Source: Ralstonia sp. 25mfcol4.1 (lineage in GTDB: Bacteria; Pseudomonadota; Gammaproteobacteria; Burkholderiales; Burkholderiaceae). From it: a stretch of 64,000 nucleotides of DNA. The stretch covers positions 62,001-126,000 of the forward strand of contig NZ_FNJO01000003.1 in the NCBI RefSeq assembly GCF_900104095.1, given 5' to 3'. A program made the position numbers and the translations under genes. Positions 17,484 to 26,480 of the stretch are shown piece by piece; positions within the stretch are counted from its first letter, which is position 1, and each line of letters opens with the position of its first letter. Below the pieces are notes generated by a model. That model worked only from the letters and a program-made list of their open reading frames with translations, did not search any database and was not told the origin of the DNA.

Positions 17484-17665
17484 GATTTCCGTATCATGCC
17501 AGCCTTTCCGGCATGCAGCATTACGAAATAACCCTCAAGACAACGCCTGAAGCACCTTTTGCGCGATCACCGGCCATGCTCGCGATGCTGCCGGGCGCAC
17601 GTTCCGCGCCTATGCTTGTAGGGCGTGCAACGCCAGCACGGCACCCCTATCAGACAGGAGACACC

Positions 17666-18187
17666 ATGACAGGCGAACACTTGCAGGTTGTGCATGGGGA
17701 CATCACGAGAATGGAGGTCGATGCCATCGTCAATGCAGCCAATAGCGGACTGCTGGGCGGAGGCGGCGTGGATGGCGCCATTCACGGCGCGGGCGGGCCG
17801 GCCATCGCGGCCGCTTGCCGGGCGATTCGGGATGCCCAGGGCGGGTGTCCGACTGGCGAGGCGGTGATCACCACGGGCGGGCTGCTGCCGGCCCCCTATG
17901 TCATCCACGCCGTGGGGCCTGTATGGAAAGGCGGCAGCCAGAACGAAGATGCCCTGCTGGCCAGCGCCTATCGCAACAGCATCCGGCTGGCGGGCGAACA
18001 TAACCTGCGCACGGTCGCGTTTCCGAACATCAGCACGGGCATCTATGGCTTCCCGCGCGAGCGGGCCGTCGATATCGCCATTGCGGCGGTGCGCGAGGCG
18101 CTGGGGCGCGCCCCGTCGATCGAGCAGGTGACCTTTGTGTGTTTCGACGACGAAAACTTCAAGCTGTATCGCGAGCGGCTCAAATAG
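17666..18187 (+). CDS. Macro-domain O-acetyl-ADP-ribose deacetylase (YmdB-like)
   Basis: A 173-residue macro-domain protein. [20 protein letters not shown] (residues 8-27) includes the ADP-ribose-binding Asp and the catalytic [18 protein letters not shown] is the glycine loop and [12 protein letters not shown] the distal phosphate loop. Such enzymes remove O-acetyl or protein-linked ADP-ribose. CAGGAG lies ahead of the ATG at 17666. Convergent with the epoxide-hydrolase-like gene; monocistronic. Confidence 0.9.
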   Translation: MTGEHLQVVHGDITRMEVDAIVNAANSGLLGGGGVDGAIHGAGGPAIAAACRAIRDAQGGCPTGEAVITTGGLLPAPYVIHAVGPVWKGGSQNEDALLASAYRNSIRLAGEHNLRTVAFPNISTGIYGFPRERAVDIAIAAVREALGRAPSIEQVTFVCFDDENFKLYRERLK

Positions 18188-18191
18188 GGGC

Positions 18192-18227
18192 AGCGCGCCG
18201 GCGGCTCCAGTTCCAGCCGCCAGCGCT
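18192..18227. terminator. Hairpin between convergent genes, possible terminator
   Basis: GGCGGCT and AGCCGCC pair around an 8-base loop, with outer AGCGC and GCGCT arms across a small internal bulge. It lies between the macro-domain stop and the convergent hydrolase stop. A TTTCCC tail follows; the T-run is short, so the terminator call is tentative. Confidence 0.4.
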
Positions 18228-18249
18228 TTCCCTGACTGTCACCGTGCCA

Positions 18250-19170
18250 CTACGGCAGCGCGCTGCGGATCAGCAGGTTGATCCGCTCGGGCTGCTCGTG
18301 GATGACCCAGTGCGTGCCTTCGGGAATGCGTTCCAGCCGCAGGTCGGGCACGAAGTCTTCCAGCCCGTCCACCAGCGACTTTGGCAGCGCGCGGTCGTTT
18401 TCGCCCCAGATCACCAGGGTCGGCACCCGGATCACGAACATCGCGGGGTCCAGCCGCGAGATGTCCGGCGCGGTCTCGCCAGGCGCCGGCGGGTGCATCG
18501 GCGTGGCCCGGTAGTAGTTGACGCCGCCGGTCAGCGGGTGCGAGTCCTCGTCGCCGGGCGCCGACCATGCCGCGTGATACTTCGCGCGGGTCTCGCCCGT
18601 GAACCAGGCCGGCACGGCGCCCGCCTCGCCCGTCAGCATCTTCTCCAGCAAGGCAAAGTCGTTGGCCGCCAGCGCCTGCTCCGAACCGGGCTTGCGCAGC
18701 CAGTTCATATAGGCGGACGCCTGCTGCTGCGCCGGATCGGCCGACAGCGCCCGGGCGAACAGGTACGGATGGGGGGAGTTGATAATGACAAAGTGTTCGA
18801 CCAGATCCGGAAACTGCGCCACCAGATTCCAGCAAACCGCCCCGCCCCAGTCGTGCGCCACGATCGTGCATCGCTCGTAGCCCAGCACCCGGATGAACTG
18901 CACCAGGTCCTCGACCAGCAGCTTCGGCTTGTACGCGTCGGGCGACGCCGGCTTGCTCGACAGGTTGAAGCCGCGCAGGTCGGGCGCCACCGCGAAATGG
19001 GTCTGACCGAATTCCGCCAGTTGGCGCTCCCACGCGTACCAGAACTCCGGGAAGCCGTGCACGAACAGAATCAGCGGCTTGCCCTGCTCGCCCGCGCTGC
19101 CGTAATGCAGTCGCGTGCCGTTGGGCAGGTTGGCGAACTGCAAATGATGAATCACGGCGGGTGCGGTCAT
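18250..19170 (-). CDS. Alpha/beta hydrolase, epoxide hydrolase-like
   Basis: A 306-residue hydrolase. HGFPEFWYAW (residues 38-47) gives the oxyanion turn and AHDWGG places Asp107 as nucleophile, which points to epoxide hydrolases or dehalogenases rather than Ser esterases. The charge-relay Asp lies in WGENDRAL and the His in PEGTHWVIHE. The substrate is unknown. The start at 19170 follows GGGAGACA; other in-frame ATGs lie 12-30 bases upstream. It is the last gene of the leftward acyl-CoA block. Confidence 0.87.
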   Translation of the reverse strand: MTAPAVIHHLQFANLPNGTRLHYGSAGEQGKPLILFVHGFPEFWYAWERQLAEFGQTHFAVAPDLRGFNLSSKPASPDAYKPKLLVEDLVQFIRVLGYERCTIVAHDWGGAVCWNLVAQFPDLVEHFVIINSPHPYLFARALSADPAQQQASAYMNWLRKPGSEQALAANDFALLEKMLTGEAGAVPAWFTGETRAKYHAAWSAPGDEDSHPLTGGVNYYRATPMHPPAPGETAPDISRLDPAMFVIRVPTLVIWGENDRALPKSLVDGLEDFVPDLRLERIPEGTHWVIHEQPERINLLIRSALP

Positions 19171-19236
19171 CGTTGTCTCCCTGGCCATTTCTGCCATCAC
19201 ACGTCTCCCGATCGACGATGCAAGAAAGCGGCCAGG

Positions 19237-20139
19237 TCAGCCGCGCAGCGCGGCAACCAGGCCGGCGCGGACTTCGGGCTTGTCGCCGAACGGATCGCCA
19301 GGATTGCGCTGGTTGACGATGTCCTCCATGCGGTTCCGCACCGTGGCCAGGGCCTGCGGGTGGGAATAAATATAGAAGCTCTCGTCGCGGATGGCATCGA
19401 ACGTCATCTGCGCGACGTCCGCCGCCGTGACCTTGCCCGAGTTGACCGCCTTGTCCGACAGCGCCTGCGACACCATCTGCGAGCGCGTCGGCGGCGCGTC
19501 GTTGGTCAGGCCGGCAGGCCGGTTGCGCTGCGACTGGCTGATGCCGGTCGGCACGAAGTATGGGCACAGTACCGAGCAACGCACCTGTTCGGTGACCAGG
19601 CTCAGGTCCTGGTAGAGCGTTTCGGTCAGCGACACCACCGCGTGCTTGGACACGTTGTAGACGCCCATCGCCGGGGGATTCAGCAGGCCGGCCATCGACG
19701 CCGTATTGACGATGTGACCCTGGAAGCCCGGGTCCTTCTTCGCGGCTTCCAGCATCAGCGGCGTGAAGATGCGCACGCCGTGGATCACCCCGTACAGGTT
19801 GACGCCGAGCACCCACTCCCAGTCCTTCTCGGAGTTTTCCCACAGCAGGCCGCCCGCACCGACTCCCGCGTTGTTGAAAACCAGATTGACCTCGCCGAAG
19901 GCCGTCAGGGCCGCATCGGCCAGCGCCTGAACCTGTTCGGCCTTCGATACATCCGTGCGCAGCCCGATCACCTGGGCGCCCTGGGCCTTGAACCCGGCCA
20001 CCGCGGCGTCGAGCGCGTCTTCCTGGACATCGGCCAGCACAAGCTTCATGCCCAACTGGGCGCCAATCCGCGCGAACTCCTTGCCGAATCCCGATGCGCC
20101 GCCGGTAATGACGGCGACCTTGCCTTCGAACTGCTTCAT
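19237..20139 (-). CDS. Short-chain dehydrogenase/reductase
   Basis: A 300-residue classical SDR. The cofactor motif GGASGFGKEF is near residues 14-23, NNAG in the VFNNAGVG segment, the catalytic Ser in NTASMAGL and YNVSKHA supplies Tyr and Lys. The acidic residue in LADVQ after strand beta2 suggests NAD preference. Length is slightly above the usual 250-280 because of a C-terminal tail with YIYSHPQALATVRNRMEDIV. GGAGACACC precedes the ATG. The alcohol substrate is unknown; neighbours suggest an acyl or alcohol intermediate. Confidence 0.87.
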   Translation of the reverse strand: MKQFEGKVAVITGGASGFGKEFARIGAQLGMKLVLADVQEDALDAAVAGFKAQGAQVIGLRTDVSKAEQVQALADAALTAFGEVNLVFNNAGVGAGGLLWENSEKDWEWVLGVNLYGVIHGVRIFTPLMLEAAKKDPGFQGHIVNTASMAGLLNPPAMGVYNVSKHAVVSLTETLYQDLSLVTEQVRCSVLCPYFVPTGISQSQRNRPAGLTNDAPPTRSQMVSQALSDKAVNSGKVTAADVAQMTFDAIRDESFYIYSHPQALATVRNRMEDIVNQRNPGDPFGDKPEVRAGLVAALRG

Positions 20140-20183
20140 GGTGTCTCCTCCGTTTTCGGATGCGTCTTTTGTTGATGGTCTTT

Positions 20184-20213
20184 GCTCCCCTCTCCCAAAG
20201 GCGGGAGCGGGGG
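20184..20213. repeat. GC-rich hairpin of the CCCTCTCCC family (degenerate copy)
   Basis: GCTCCCCTCTCCC and GGGAGCGGGG form an imperfect hairpin in the gap between the GST-like gene and the SDR gene. It is the weakest of five related copies. Confidence 0.45.
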
Positions 20214-20236
20214 AAAAAGCTGCACCGCCCGGCGCC

Positions 20237-21172
20237 CTAGCCCGCCGCCTGCACGTGATAGCCCTGACGCGGGAAATGCACGTTGACCGCGCCGGCACGG
20301 GGGTCCTGCCGGCGAATGGTGACCACGTGTTCGGTCAACGTCAGCAGTACGCCGGCCACCGGGTCCTTCGCGTAGTCGGTGGGCGTGACGGTGACTGCGT
20401 CACCGGCCGCGAAGCCGGCGCCGGGCAGGATAGTCGTGTCGTGCGGCAGCGGGTCGTGATCGTAGGCATCGGCAATGGCGGATTCGGACGGAATCACGCG
20501 CAGCTTGCCGTGGCCGTACGCCTGCATGCGCGCAAACCACGTCTTGACCAGCGGATACCCGTCGAGCAATGCCGCCAGCGCCTGCGCCCGGCGGATAAAC
20601 CAGATACAGTGAAACAGCGAGAAATCGGCGATCGACAGTTCCGGCCCGGCCACATGCTGCTGGCCGGCGGAAAACTGCTCCTGCAGCCGCGCGAAGGTCT
20701 CGTGCAGCATCGCCGCCGCCTCCGGCAACGGCATGCGCAGCGCGTTGGAGTCGCCGCGCATGGCCTTGCGGTCGGCCATGAAGGCCTGGATCTGTCCCGG
20801 CGACAGGTGCGACAGCATCGCCTGCACGCCGGCCGGCTGCATCGCGTAGGTCACGGCGGCCGTAAACAGCGCGCTGTCGATCCAGGCAGCCATGATGTGC
20901 GACTGCGCGGCCTGCGCCACTGGATACAGCGGCGGATGGGGCGCCATGCGGTCCAGCACCGCGCAGATCAGCGCCGTATCGCAATAGATATCGGCGCCGA
21001 TCTGCATGACCGGCGTGCGGCGGTAACCGCCCGTGAGCGCCGTGACATCGGGCTTGGGCATGATCGGCGGAATTTCCACCGCGCACCAGGACAGGCCCTT
21101 GGCGCCCAGCACGAGCCGGACTTTCTCGGAAAACGGCGACGTTGCGTATTGGTGAAGGATGAGGTCGGGCAT
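20237..21172 (-). CDS. Glutathione S-transferase family protein with C-terminal extension
   Basis: A 311-residue protein. Residues 1-80 form a thioredoxin-like GST N-domain (LILHQYATSPFSEKVRLVLG, then GGYRRTPVMQIGADIYCDTA with the cis-Pro and the acidic residue that contact glutathione). Residues 90-225 are the helical GST C-domain (SIADFSLFHCIWFIRRA). About 80 further residues (230-311), rich in beta-strand-like segments, are unusual; standard GSTs end near 210-230. The reaction is unknown. AAAGG precedes the start. Confidence 0.8.
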   Translation of the reverse strand: MPDLILHQYATSPFSEKVRLVLGAKGLSWCAVEIPPIMPKPDVTALTGGYRRTPVMQIGADIYCDTALICAVLDRMAPHPPLYPVAQAAQSHIMAAWIDSALFTAAVTYAMQPAGVQAMLSHLSPGQIQAFMADRKAMRGDSNALRMPLPEAAAMLHETFARLQEQFSAGQQHVAGPELSIADFSLFHCIWFIRRAQALAALLDGYPLVKTWFARMQAYGHGKLRVIPSESAIADAYDHDPLPHDTTILPGAGFAAGDAVTVTPTDYAKDPVAGVLLTLTEHVVTIRRQDPRAGAVNVHFPRQGYHVQAAG

Positions 21173-21212
21173 CTTGGCCTTTCAGGAGGAGATCGGGGAG
21201 ATCGACTCCTGC

Positions 21213-22055
21213 TTAATCGAGCAGATCCGGCTGTTCTTTAACGATACGTGCGTATAACGGCTGGAACTGGAACCAGCCGGCCTGCGCCGTACCGACGATC
21301 GAATAGGCCTGGCTGGCCGCCGCGTCGCTGATCACCCTCGGTGCCTGGCCCGTCCGGACGGCCGCCGATTCGGCCAGGATCTGCACCTGGCACGACCGCT
21401 CCATCGTGATGAACCACCAGGCGGCCTCGTCCACGGTCTTGCCCACCGTCAGCAGGCCATGGTTCTGCAGGATCGCCGCCTTGTTCTGGCCCAGCGCGTT
21501 GGCGATACGCTGACCTTCGTCCAGTTCGACCACCACGCCGCCGAAATCGTCGTACAGCGCATGGTCGTTGTAGAACGCGCAGACATCCTGGGTCAGCGGA
21601 TCGAGCTTGCGCCCCAGCGTGGACCACGCCCGGCCATAGGTGCTATGAGAATGGGCAGCCGCCACGGCGTCTTCACGCGTCTGGTGCACGCGCGAGTGAA
21701 TGGCGAAGGCCGCCGCGTTCACCGGATAGTCGCCCTCCACCACATTGCCGTGGTGATCGCAGCGGATCAGGTTCGACACCTTGACGTGGCTGAAGTGGAC
21801 GCCAAACGGGTTGACCCAGAACGTGTCGGTGAACTCGGGGTCGCGCGCCGTGATATGGCCGGCCACGCCTTCGTCAAACCCGAATTTGGAGAACAGCCGG
21901 AACGCCGCCGCCAGCCGCTGCTTGCGATGCAGCCGCTCCTGGGCCGGCGTATCGAACTGCGGCGGGCGCGGCAGATTGCGGTAGCGGGCCTTGACCTCCT
22001 CGGACAGGCCGGCGGCCATGTCATCCTTGTCATTGGCGGTTTGCGGGGCGTTCAT
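21213..22055 (-). CDS. Class II aldolase/adducin family protein
   Basis: A 280-residue class II aldolase-fold protein. HITARDP marks the phosphate or carboxylate loop, AAAHSHSTYGRAWSTLG carries the first zinc His pair, and ILQNHGLLTVGKTVDEAAWW the third His. This longer variant of about 270 residues is common in Burkholderiales next to acyl-CoA genes and its reaction is not known; it lacks the features of fuculose- or ribulose-phosphate enzymes I can check. GGAGACAG precedes the ATG. Confidence 0.85.
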   Translation of the reverse strand: MNAPQTANDKDDMAAGLSEEVKARYRNLPRPPQFDTPAQERLHRKQRLAAAFRLFSKFGFDEGVAGHITARDPEFTDTFWVNPFGVHFSHVKVSNLIRCDHHGNVVEGDYPVNAAAFAIHSRVHQTREDAVAAAHSHSTYGRAWSTLGRKLDPLTQDVCAFYNDHALYDDFGGVVVELDEGQRIANALGQNKAAILQNHGLLTVGKTVDEAAWWFITMERSCQVQILAESAAVRTGQAPRVISDAAASQAYSIVGTAQAGWFQFQPLYARIVKEQPDLLD

Positions 22056-22088
22056 GGCTGTCTCCTTATTTGTGGGGTTGGGTGCCGC

Positions 22089-23102
22089 TCAGGCCATCTT
22101 CACCAGCTGCTTGCCGAAGTTCTTGCCCTTCAGCAGGCCGATGAAGGCCTCCGGCGCGCTGGCCAGGCCTTCGGCGATGCTCTCGCGGAACTTGATCTTG
22201 CCCTGCGCCACGAAGCCGCCCAGTTCCTTGAGCGCCTGCGGCCAGACGTCCATGTGTTCGGACACGATAAAGCCCTCGATCTTGCAGCGCGATACCAGGA
22301 TGGCGCGCGGATTGCGGATCGGCATGTCCTGACCGTCGTAGCCGGCGATCAGCCCGCACACGGCGATGCGCGCGAACGGGTTCAGGCGGGCCAGCACCAC
22401 GTCGAGGATGTCGCCGCCGACGTTCTCGAAGTAGCCATCGACACCCTTGGGCGTCACGGCCTTGACCATCGCGTACAACTCCTTTGCGTCCTTGGCCGCC
22501 TTGTAGTCCACGCAGGCGTCGAAGCCCAGTTCATTGGTCACGTAGTCGCACTTGTCCTTGCCGCCCGCCACGCCCACCACGTAGCAGCCGGCCAGCTTGG
22601 CCAGCTGGCCGACCACGCTGCCCACGGCGCCCGAGGCCGCACTGACGACGATGGTCTCGCCGGCCTTGGGGGCGATGATCTTGTTCAGGCCATACCAGGC
22701 GGTCACGCCGGGCATGCCGACCGAGCCCAGGTAGGCCGACAGCGGGATATGCGTGGTGTCCACCTTCTGCATGCCCCCGCCATCGCTCACGCCGATTTCC
22801 TGCCAGCCGAACATGCCGACGACCTTGTCGCCGACGTTCCATTTCGGGTTCTTGCTGGCGATGACCTCGCCCACGGTGCCGCCGATCATCACTTCGCCCA
22901 GCGGTTGCGGATCGGCGTACGACTTGCTGTCGCTCATGCGGCCGCGCATGTACGGGTCCAGCGACAGGAAATGGTTGCGCACCATGACCTGGCCGTCGGC
23001 CAGATCCGGCACGGCCACCTCTTCCAGGCGGAAATTCTCGGGCGTGACGGCTGCGGCCGGACGCGAGGCCAGAACGATGCGCTTGTAGGTTTGCTTCGAC
23101 AT
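22089..23102 (-). CDS. NADP-dependent oxidoreductase, CurA/leukotriene-B4 dehydrogenase type
   Basis: A 337-residue MDR-superfamily protein without zinc-binding Cys. Its start MSKQTYKRIVLASRPAA, the MRGRMSDSKSY loop and the nucleotide motif SGAVGSVVGQLAKLAG fit the CurA/PTGR group, which reduces alpha,beta double bonds of enones with NADPH. GYFENVGGDILDVVL is the usual downstream family block. The gene lies among acyl-CoA genes, where it could detoxify or process enone intermediates. The frame is open upstream, but the ATG at 23102 gives the family length. Confidence 0.88.
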   Translation of the reverse strand: MSKQTYKRIVLASRPAAAVTPENFRLEEVAVPDLADGQVMVRNHFLSLDPYMRGRMSDSKSYADPQPLGEVMIGGTVGEVIASKNPKWNVGDKVVGMFGWQEIGVSDGGGMQKVDTTHIPLSAYLGSVGMPGVTAWYGLNKIIAPKAGETIVVSAASGAVGSVVGQLAKLAGCYVVGVAGGKDKCDYVTNELGFDACVDYKAAKDAKELYAMVKAVTPKGVDGYFENVGGDILDVVLARLNPFARIAVCGLIAGYDGQDMPIRNPRAILVSRCKIEGFIVSEHMDVWPQALKELGGFVAQGKIKFRESIAEGLASAPEAFIGLLKGKNFGKQLVKMA

Positions 23103-23191
23103 GTGTGGATTCCTTCGCTCGGTTTGCGCGTGGGTTAGCGCGGTTTTGCGCGGTTTTGCGTTTGGATGGAAGAACTGCTGGCGCGACGCGA

Positions 23192-23623
23192 TCAGCCGTC
23201 CGCGCCCGAATCCGCCGCCCCGGATTCCCGCTTGGGCGGCATGCGCTTGATGTATTTGAACGTGCCCGATGCCTTCGATACGATCTTGCCGTCGGCGTCG
23301 ACGATCTCGCCTTCGCAGAACACCATCGTCGACGTCCGATGCACGGTCTGCCCCCGCGCGGTCAGCTTGCCGCGCCCCGGCGCCATGAAGCTGGTCTTCA
23401 TCTCGATGGTGACCACGCCCCGTCCGTCGGCGTCGGACGAGCGGCCGGCAATGGCCATGGCCACGTCGAGCAGGGTCATGATCACGCCGCCGTGCGCCAT
23501 GTCCCAGCTGTTCTGGTGGCGCGTCTGCAGATCCAGCTCGATCTCGCTGCGGCCGCCTTCCATGTAGTTGCACAGCACGCCGAGATCGGCAAGGAACGGG
23601 ATGTTGAGTTGGCGTTGGGTCAT
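23192..23623 (-). CDS. PaaI-type hotdog thioesterase
   Basis: A 143-residue protein. NSWDMAHGGVIMTLLDVAMA is the PaaI active-site segment (Asn/HGG on helix start, then Asp), and VVTIEMKTSFMAPGRGKLTA the following strands. It probably hydrolyses a hydroxyphenyl- or acyl-CoA to relieve CoA trapping. The start at 23623 is chosen by fit to the family. It lies between the CurA-type gene and an SDR gene in the same leftward block. Confidence 0.87.
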   Translation of the reverse strand: MTQRQLNIPFLADLGVLCNYMEGGRSEIELDLQTRHQNSWDMAHGGVIMTLLDVAMAIAGRSSDADGRGVVTIEMKTSFMAPGRGKLTARGQTVHRTSTMVFCEGEIVDADGKIVSKASGTFKYIKRMPPKRESGAADSGADG

Positions 23624-23674
23624 GTTTGGGGGCAATTGAAAAAAACCTTCGGCCTGAACTATGCGCCGGCTTCG

Positions 23675-23704
23675 CACCGCTCTCCCGCGCGCGGGAAAGG
23701 GTGC
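23675..23704. repeat. GC-rich hairpin (CTCTCCCGC family)
   Basis: GCACC/GGTGC outer arms enclose TCCCGC/GCGGGA with a 2-base loop. It lies just after the SDR stop and before the PaaI gene. Related to the other CCCTCTCCCGC elements; part of the stem could also act as a weak terminator. Confidence 0.5.
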
Positions 23705-23717
23705 ACACCCGCTGCAC

Positions 23718-24500
23718 TTACACCGCGCTGACCCCGCCGTCGACCGCCAGGATCTGCCCCGTGATGTGCTTGCCGGCGTCCGACGCAAACAGCAGCGCGG
23801 CGCCCTTCAGGTCTTCGTCGTCGCCCAGCCGGTGCAGCGGCACGCCTTCGCACATCTTGTCCACGCCCAGGCGGTCCAGCGACCCCTTGGTCATCTTCGA
23901 CGGGAAGAAGCCCGGCGCCAGCGCGTTGACCGTGATGTTGTGCTCGCCCCATTCGCCGGCCAGCGTGCGCGTGAAATTGACCACCGCGCCCTTTGACGTG
24001 TTGTAGGCAATGGTCTCCAGCGAGCCCGGCGGGTTGCCGCCCAGGCCGGCAATCGACGCCACGTTGATGATGCGGCCGTGGCGGCGCGGGATCATCGACA
24101 GCTTGCCGATCTTCTGCGACAGCAGAAACAGACCGCGGATGTTCAGGTTCATCACCTTGTCCCAGGCCTCGATCGGGTGATCCTCGGCCGGGGCACCCCA
24201 GGTGGCCCCCGCGTTGTTGACGAGGATGTCGACGTGACCGAGCCTGGCCAGCGCCTCGTCCGCCAGGCGCGAGATCTCGTCGTCGCGCGAGCCATCGGCC
24301 GCGATCCAGTCGGCCTCGATGCCGCGCGCCTTCAGGTGGGCCTGCGCCGACTGCAGTTCGTCGGCCTTGCGGGCCGACAGCACCAGACGCGCGCCCTGCT
24401 CGCCCAGCGCCTCGGCAATCTGCAGGCCCAGCCCGCGCGAACCGCCCGTGATCAGTGCGGTACGCCCCTTCAGGTCGAACAGTTGCTGGATGGTTCTCAT
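23718..24500 (-). CDS. Short-chain dehydrogenase/reductase
   Basis: A 260-residue classical SDR. TGGSRGLG (about residues 18-25) is the cofactor motif, VNNAGATWG follows, the catalytic Ser is in NVASIAGLGG, and YNTSKGAVV gives Tyr and Lys. The Arg in the glycine motif and the SARK after strand 2 suggest NADP. FabG-like overall; in this block it may act on a 3-oxo or 3-hydroxyacyl compound. GGAGACGAC precedes the ATG, and a 7-bp tandem repeat lies immediately upstream of that site. Confidence 0.88.
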   Translation of the reverse strand: MRTIQQLFDLKGRTALITGGSRGLGLQIAEALGEQGARLVLSARKADELQSAQAHLKARGIEADWIAADGSRDDEISRLADEALARLGHVDILVNNAGATWGAPAEDHPIEAWDKVMNLNIRGLFLLSQKIGKLSMIPRRHGRIINVASIAGLGGNPPGSLETIAYNTSKGAVVNFTRTLAGEWGEHNITVNALAPGFFPSKMTKGSLDRLGVDKMCEGVPLHRLGDDEDLKGAALLFASDAGKHITGQILAVDGGVSAV

Positions 24501-24510
24501 GTCGTCTCCG

Positions 24511-24537
24511 TTTCTCGTTTCTCGTTTCTCGTTTCTC
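24511..24537. repeat. Short tandem repeat TTTCTCG x3.9
   Basis: Three full copies of TTTCTCG plus TTTCTC lie between the acyl-CoA dehydrogenase stop and the SDR start, ending 10 bases before the SDR start codon (leftward GAGAAAC units just upstream of the ribosome site). Such a repeat can gain or lose units by slippage. Confidence 0.8.
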
Positions 24538-24560
24538 TAATGTGCGATTCCGCTTGCCAT

Positions 24561-26420
24561 TTAGAACCAGGCGTCCTGCATGTCCAGCGTGGTGCGATCC
24601 AGCGAGGCCAGCAGGTCGAGCTGCGGATATACCTTCGGCAGCTCGAACCGGAAGAAGTACGCCGCCGCCGCGAGCTTGCCGCGATAAAAGTCGGCATCCT
24701 CGCCCTTCGCGCCTGCCAGCCCGGCGTGCGCCACCAGGGCCTGCTCCAGCCAGATCCACGACACCACGACGTGGCCGAATGCCTCCAGGTAGACCGATGC
24801 ATTGGCCAGCGTCACGTTTGGATCGCCGGCCGACCACAGCGTCTGCGTGACCTCGGCCAGCCGCGCGGCCGCGGCGCCCAGCGCGCGCGCCTGTTCGCCC
24901 AGCGCCTTGTCGCCGCTGGCTGCGGCGCGCTCGCAGGTCGCCTGTACGCGCTGGCCCAGCAACTGGAAGGCCGCCCCGTCCTGCATTACCACCTTGCGGC
25001 CCAGCAGATCCAGACCCTGGATGCCGTGCGTGCCTTCGTGGATCGGGTTCAGGCGGTTGTCACGATAGAACTGCTCGACGTTGTATTCCCGGGTGTAGCC
25101 GTAGCCGCCATGCACCTGGATGGCCAGGCTGTTGGCTTCCAGGCACCACTGGGACGGCCAGCTCTTGGCGATCGGCGTCAGGATATCGAGCAGCAGCGAC
25201 AGCTCGCGCTGCCTTGCCGTCTCGCCGGCCGCCTTGGCGGCGTGCTCGTCGTCCACCAGCCGCGCACAGTACAGGTTGAGCGCCAGGCCGCCTTCGACAT
25301 AGCTCTTCTGCGCCAGCAGCATGCGGCGCACGTCGGCGTGTTCTACCAGCTTGACCTGCGGGCTGGCCGGGTCCTTGCCCTGCGGCCCCACCGGCCGGCC
25401 CTGCGGACGGTTGCGGGCGTAGTCGAGCGCGTGCAGGTAGCCCGTATAGCCCAGCGCCACCGCGCCCAGGCCCACGCCGATACGCGCCTCGTTCATCATG
25501 TGGAACATGCAGGCCAGGCCCTTGTGCGGCTCGCCCACCAGGTAGCCGATGGCACCGGCCTTGCCGCCCGGCCTGTACTTCATGCCCTCGCCGAAGTTCA
25601 GCAGACAGTTGGTGGTGCCCCGGTATCCCATCTTGTGGTTCAGGCCGGCCAGCACGACGTCGTTGTGCTCGCCCAGCGAACCGTCCGCGTTGACCAGATA
25701 CTTCGGCACGATGAACAGCGAGATGCCCTTCACGCCCGGGATCAGCTTGCCATCTGGCCCCGGGATCTTGGCCAGCACCAGATGCACGATGTTGTCGGAC
25801 AGCTCATGCTCGCCGGCCGAGATCCACATCTTGTTGCCGCGCAGCCGGTATTGCTGGCCCAGCGGCGATTCGCCTTCGTATTCGGCGCGCGTGGTGACAT
25901 CCGACAGCGACGACCCGGCCTGGGGCTCCGACAGACACATCGTGCCGAAAAAGCGTCCTTCAAGCTCCGGCCGCACGAAGGTGTCGATCTGCGCCGGCGT
26001 GCCGTGCGTCAGCAGCAGGTTGGCATTGCCGATGGTCAGGAACGGGTATGAACTGGTGCCAACGTTGGCAGCCTTGAAATACGCGAACGCGGCCTTTTCC
26101 AGCGTGACCGGCAGTTGCATGCCACCGTACTCGTAGTCCTGCCCGGCCGCCATCAGGCCGGCTTCGCAGAACGCCTTCAGCGCGGTCTTGACTTCGGGGA
26201 TGATCGTGACGGTCTCGCCGTCGAAGTGCGGTTCCTGGGCGTCGCTCTTCTTGTTATGCGGCGCGAACAGGTCCGTGGCAATCTTTTCGCAGGTATCGAG
26301 CGCGGCGTCGAAGGTCTCGCGCGAATGGTCTGCAAAACGGGGAATCCGGGTCAGCGACTCGGCATCGAGCCATTCGTACAGGACGAAATTGAGATCACGA
26401 CGGGAGAGAATCAGCGACAT
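24561..26420 (-). CDS. Acyl-CoA dehydrogenase, DmdC-like long form
   Basis: A 619-residue flavoenzyme. An N-terminal extension (residues 1-70) with SLILSRRDLNFVLYEWLDAE, the FAD/substrate signature MCLSEPQAGSSLSDVTTRA, and LRGNKMWISAGEHEL are followed by a C-terminal domain beyond residue 460 (about 150 residues). This is the long form also found in 3-methylmercaptopropionyl-CoA dehydrogenases, but in Burkholderiales it is generally linked to fatty-acid beta-oxidation. It carries out the first oxidation of acyl-CoA in the block. The start at 26420 has AGGAG 14 bases upstream. Confidence 0.88.
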   Translation of the reverse strand: MSLILSRRDLNFVLYEWLDAESLTRIPRFADHSRETFDAALDTCEKIATDLFAPHNKKSDAQEPHFDGETVTIIPEVKTALKAFCEAGLMAAGQDYEYGGMQLPVTLEKAAFAYFKAANVGTSSYPFLTIGNANLLLTHGTPAQIDTFVRPELEGRFFGTMCLSEPQAGSSLSDVTTRAEYEGESPLGQQYRLRGNKMWISAGEHELSDNIVHLVLAKIPGPDGKLIPGVKGISLFIVPKYLVNADGSLGEHNDVVLAGLNHKMGYRGTTNCLLNFGEGMKYRPGGKAGAIGYLVGEPHKGLACMFHMMNEARIGVGLGAVALGYTGYLHALDYARNRPQGRPVGPQGKDPASPQVKLVEHADVRRMLLAQKSYVEGGLALNLYCARLVDDEHAAKAAGETARQRELSLLLDILTPIAKSWPSQWCLEANSLAIQVHGGYGYTREYNVEQFYRDNRLNPIHEGTHGIQGLDLLGRKVVMQDGAAFQLLGQRVQATCERAAASGDKALGEQARALGAAAARLAEVTQTLWSAGDPNVTLANASVYLEAFGHVVVSWIWLEQALVAHAGLAGAKGEDADFYRGKLAAAAYFFRFELPKVYPQLDLLASLDRTTLDMQDAWF

Positions 26421-26480
26421 GGGAGACAACACTCCTGGCTGAAAAGCGCGGCAGACAGCCGTCGCAAGGGGTAGGAAGCC

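Noticed and set aside
18139..20175. A 678-codon rightward frame over the hydrolase and SDR genes
   Set aside because: It spans two clear leftward genes and their gap, with no recognisable domain and a His/Arg/Gln-rich composition typical of antisense frames.
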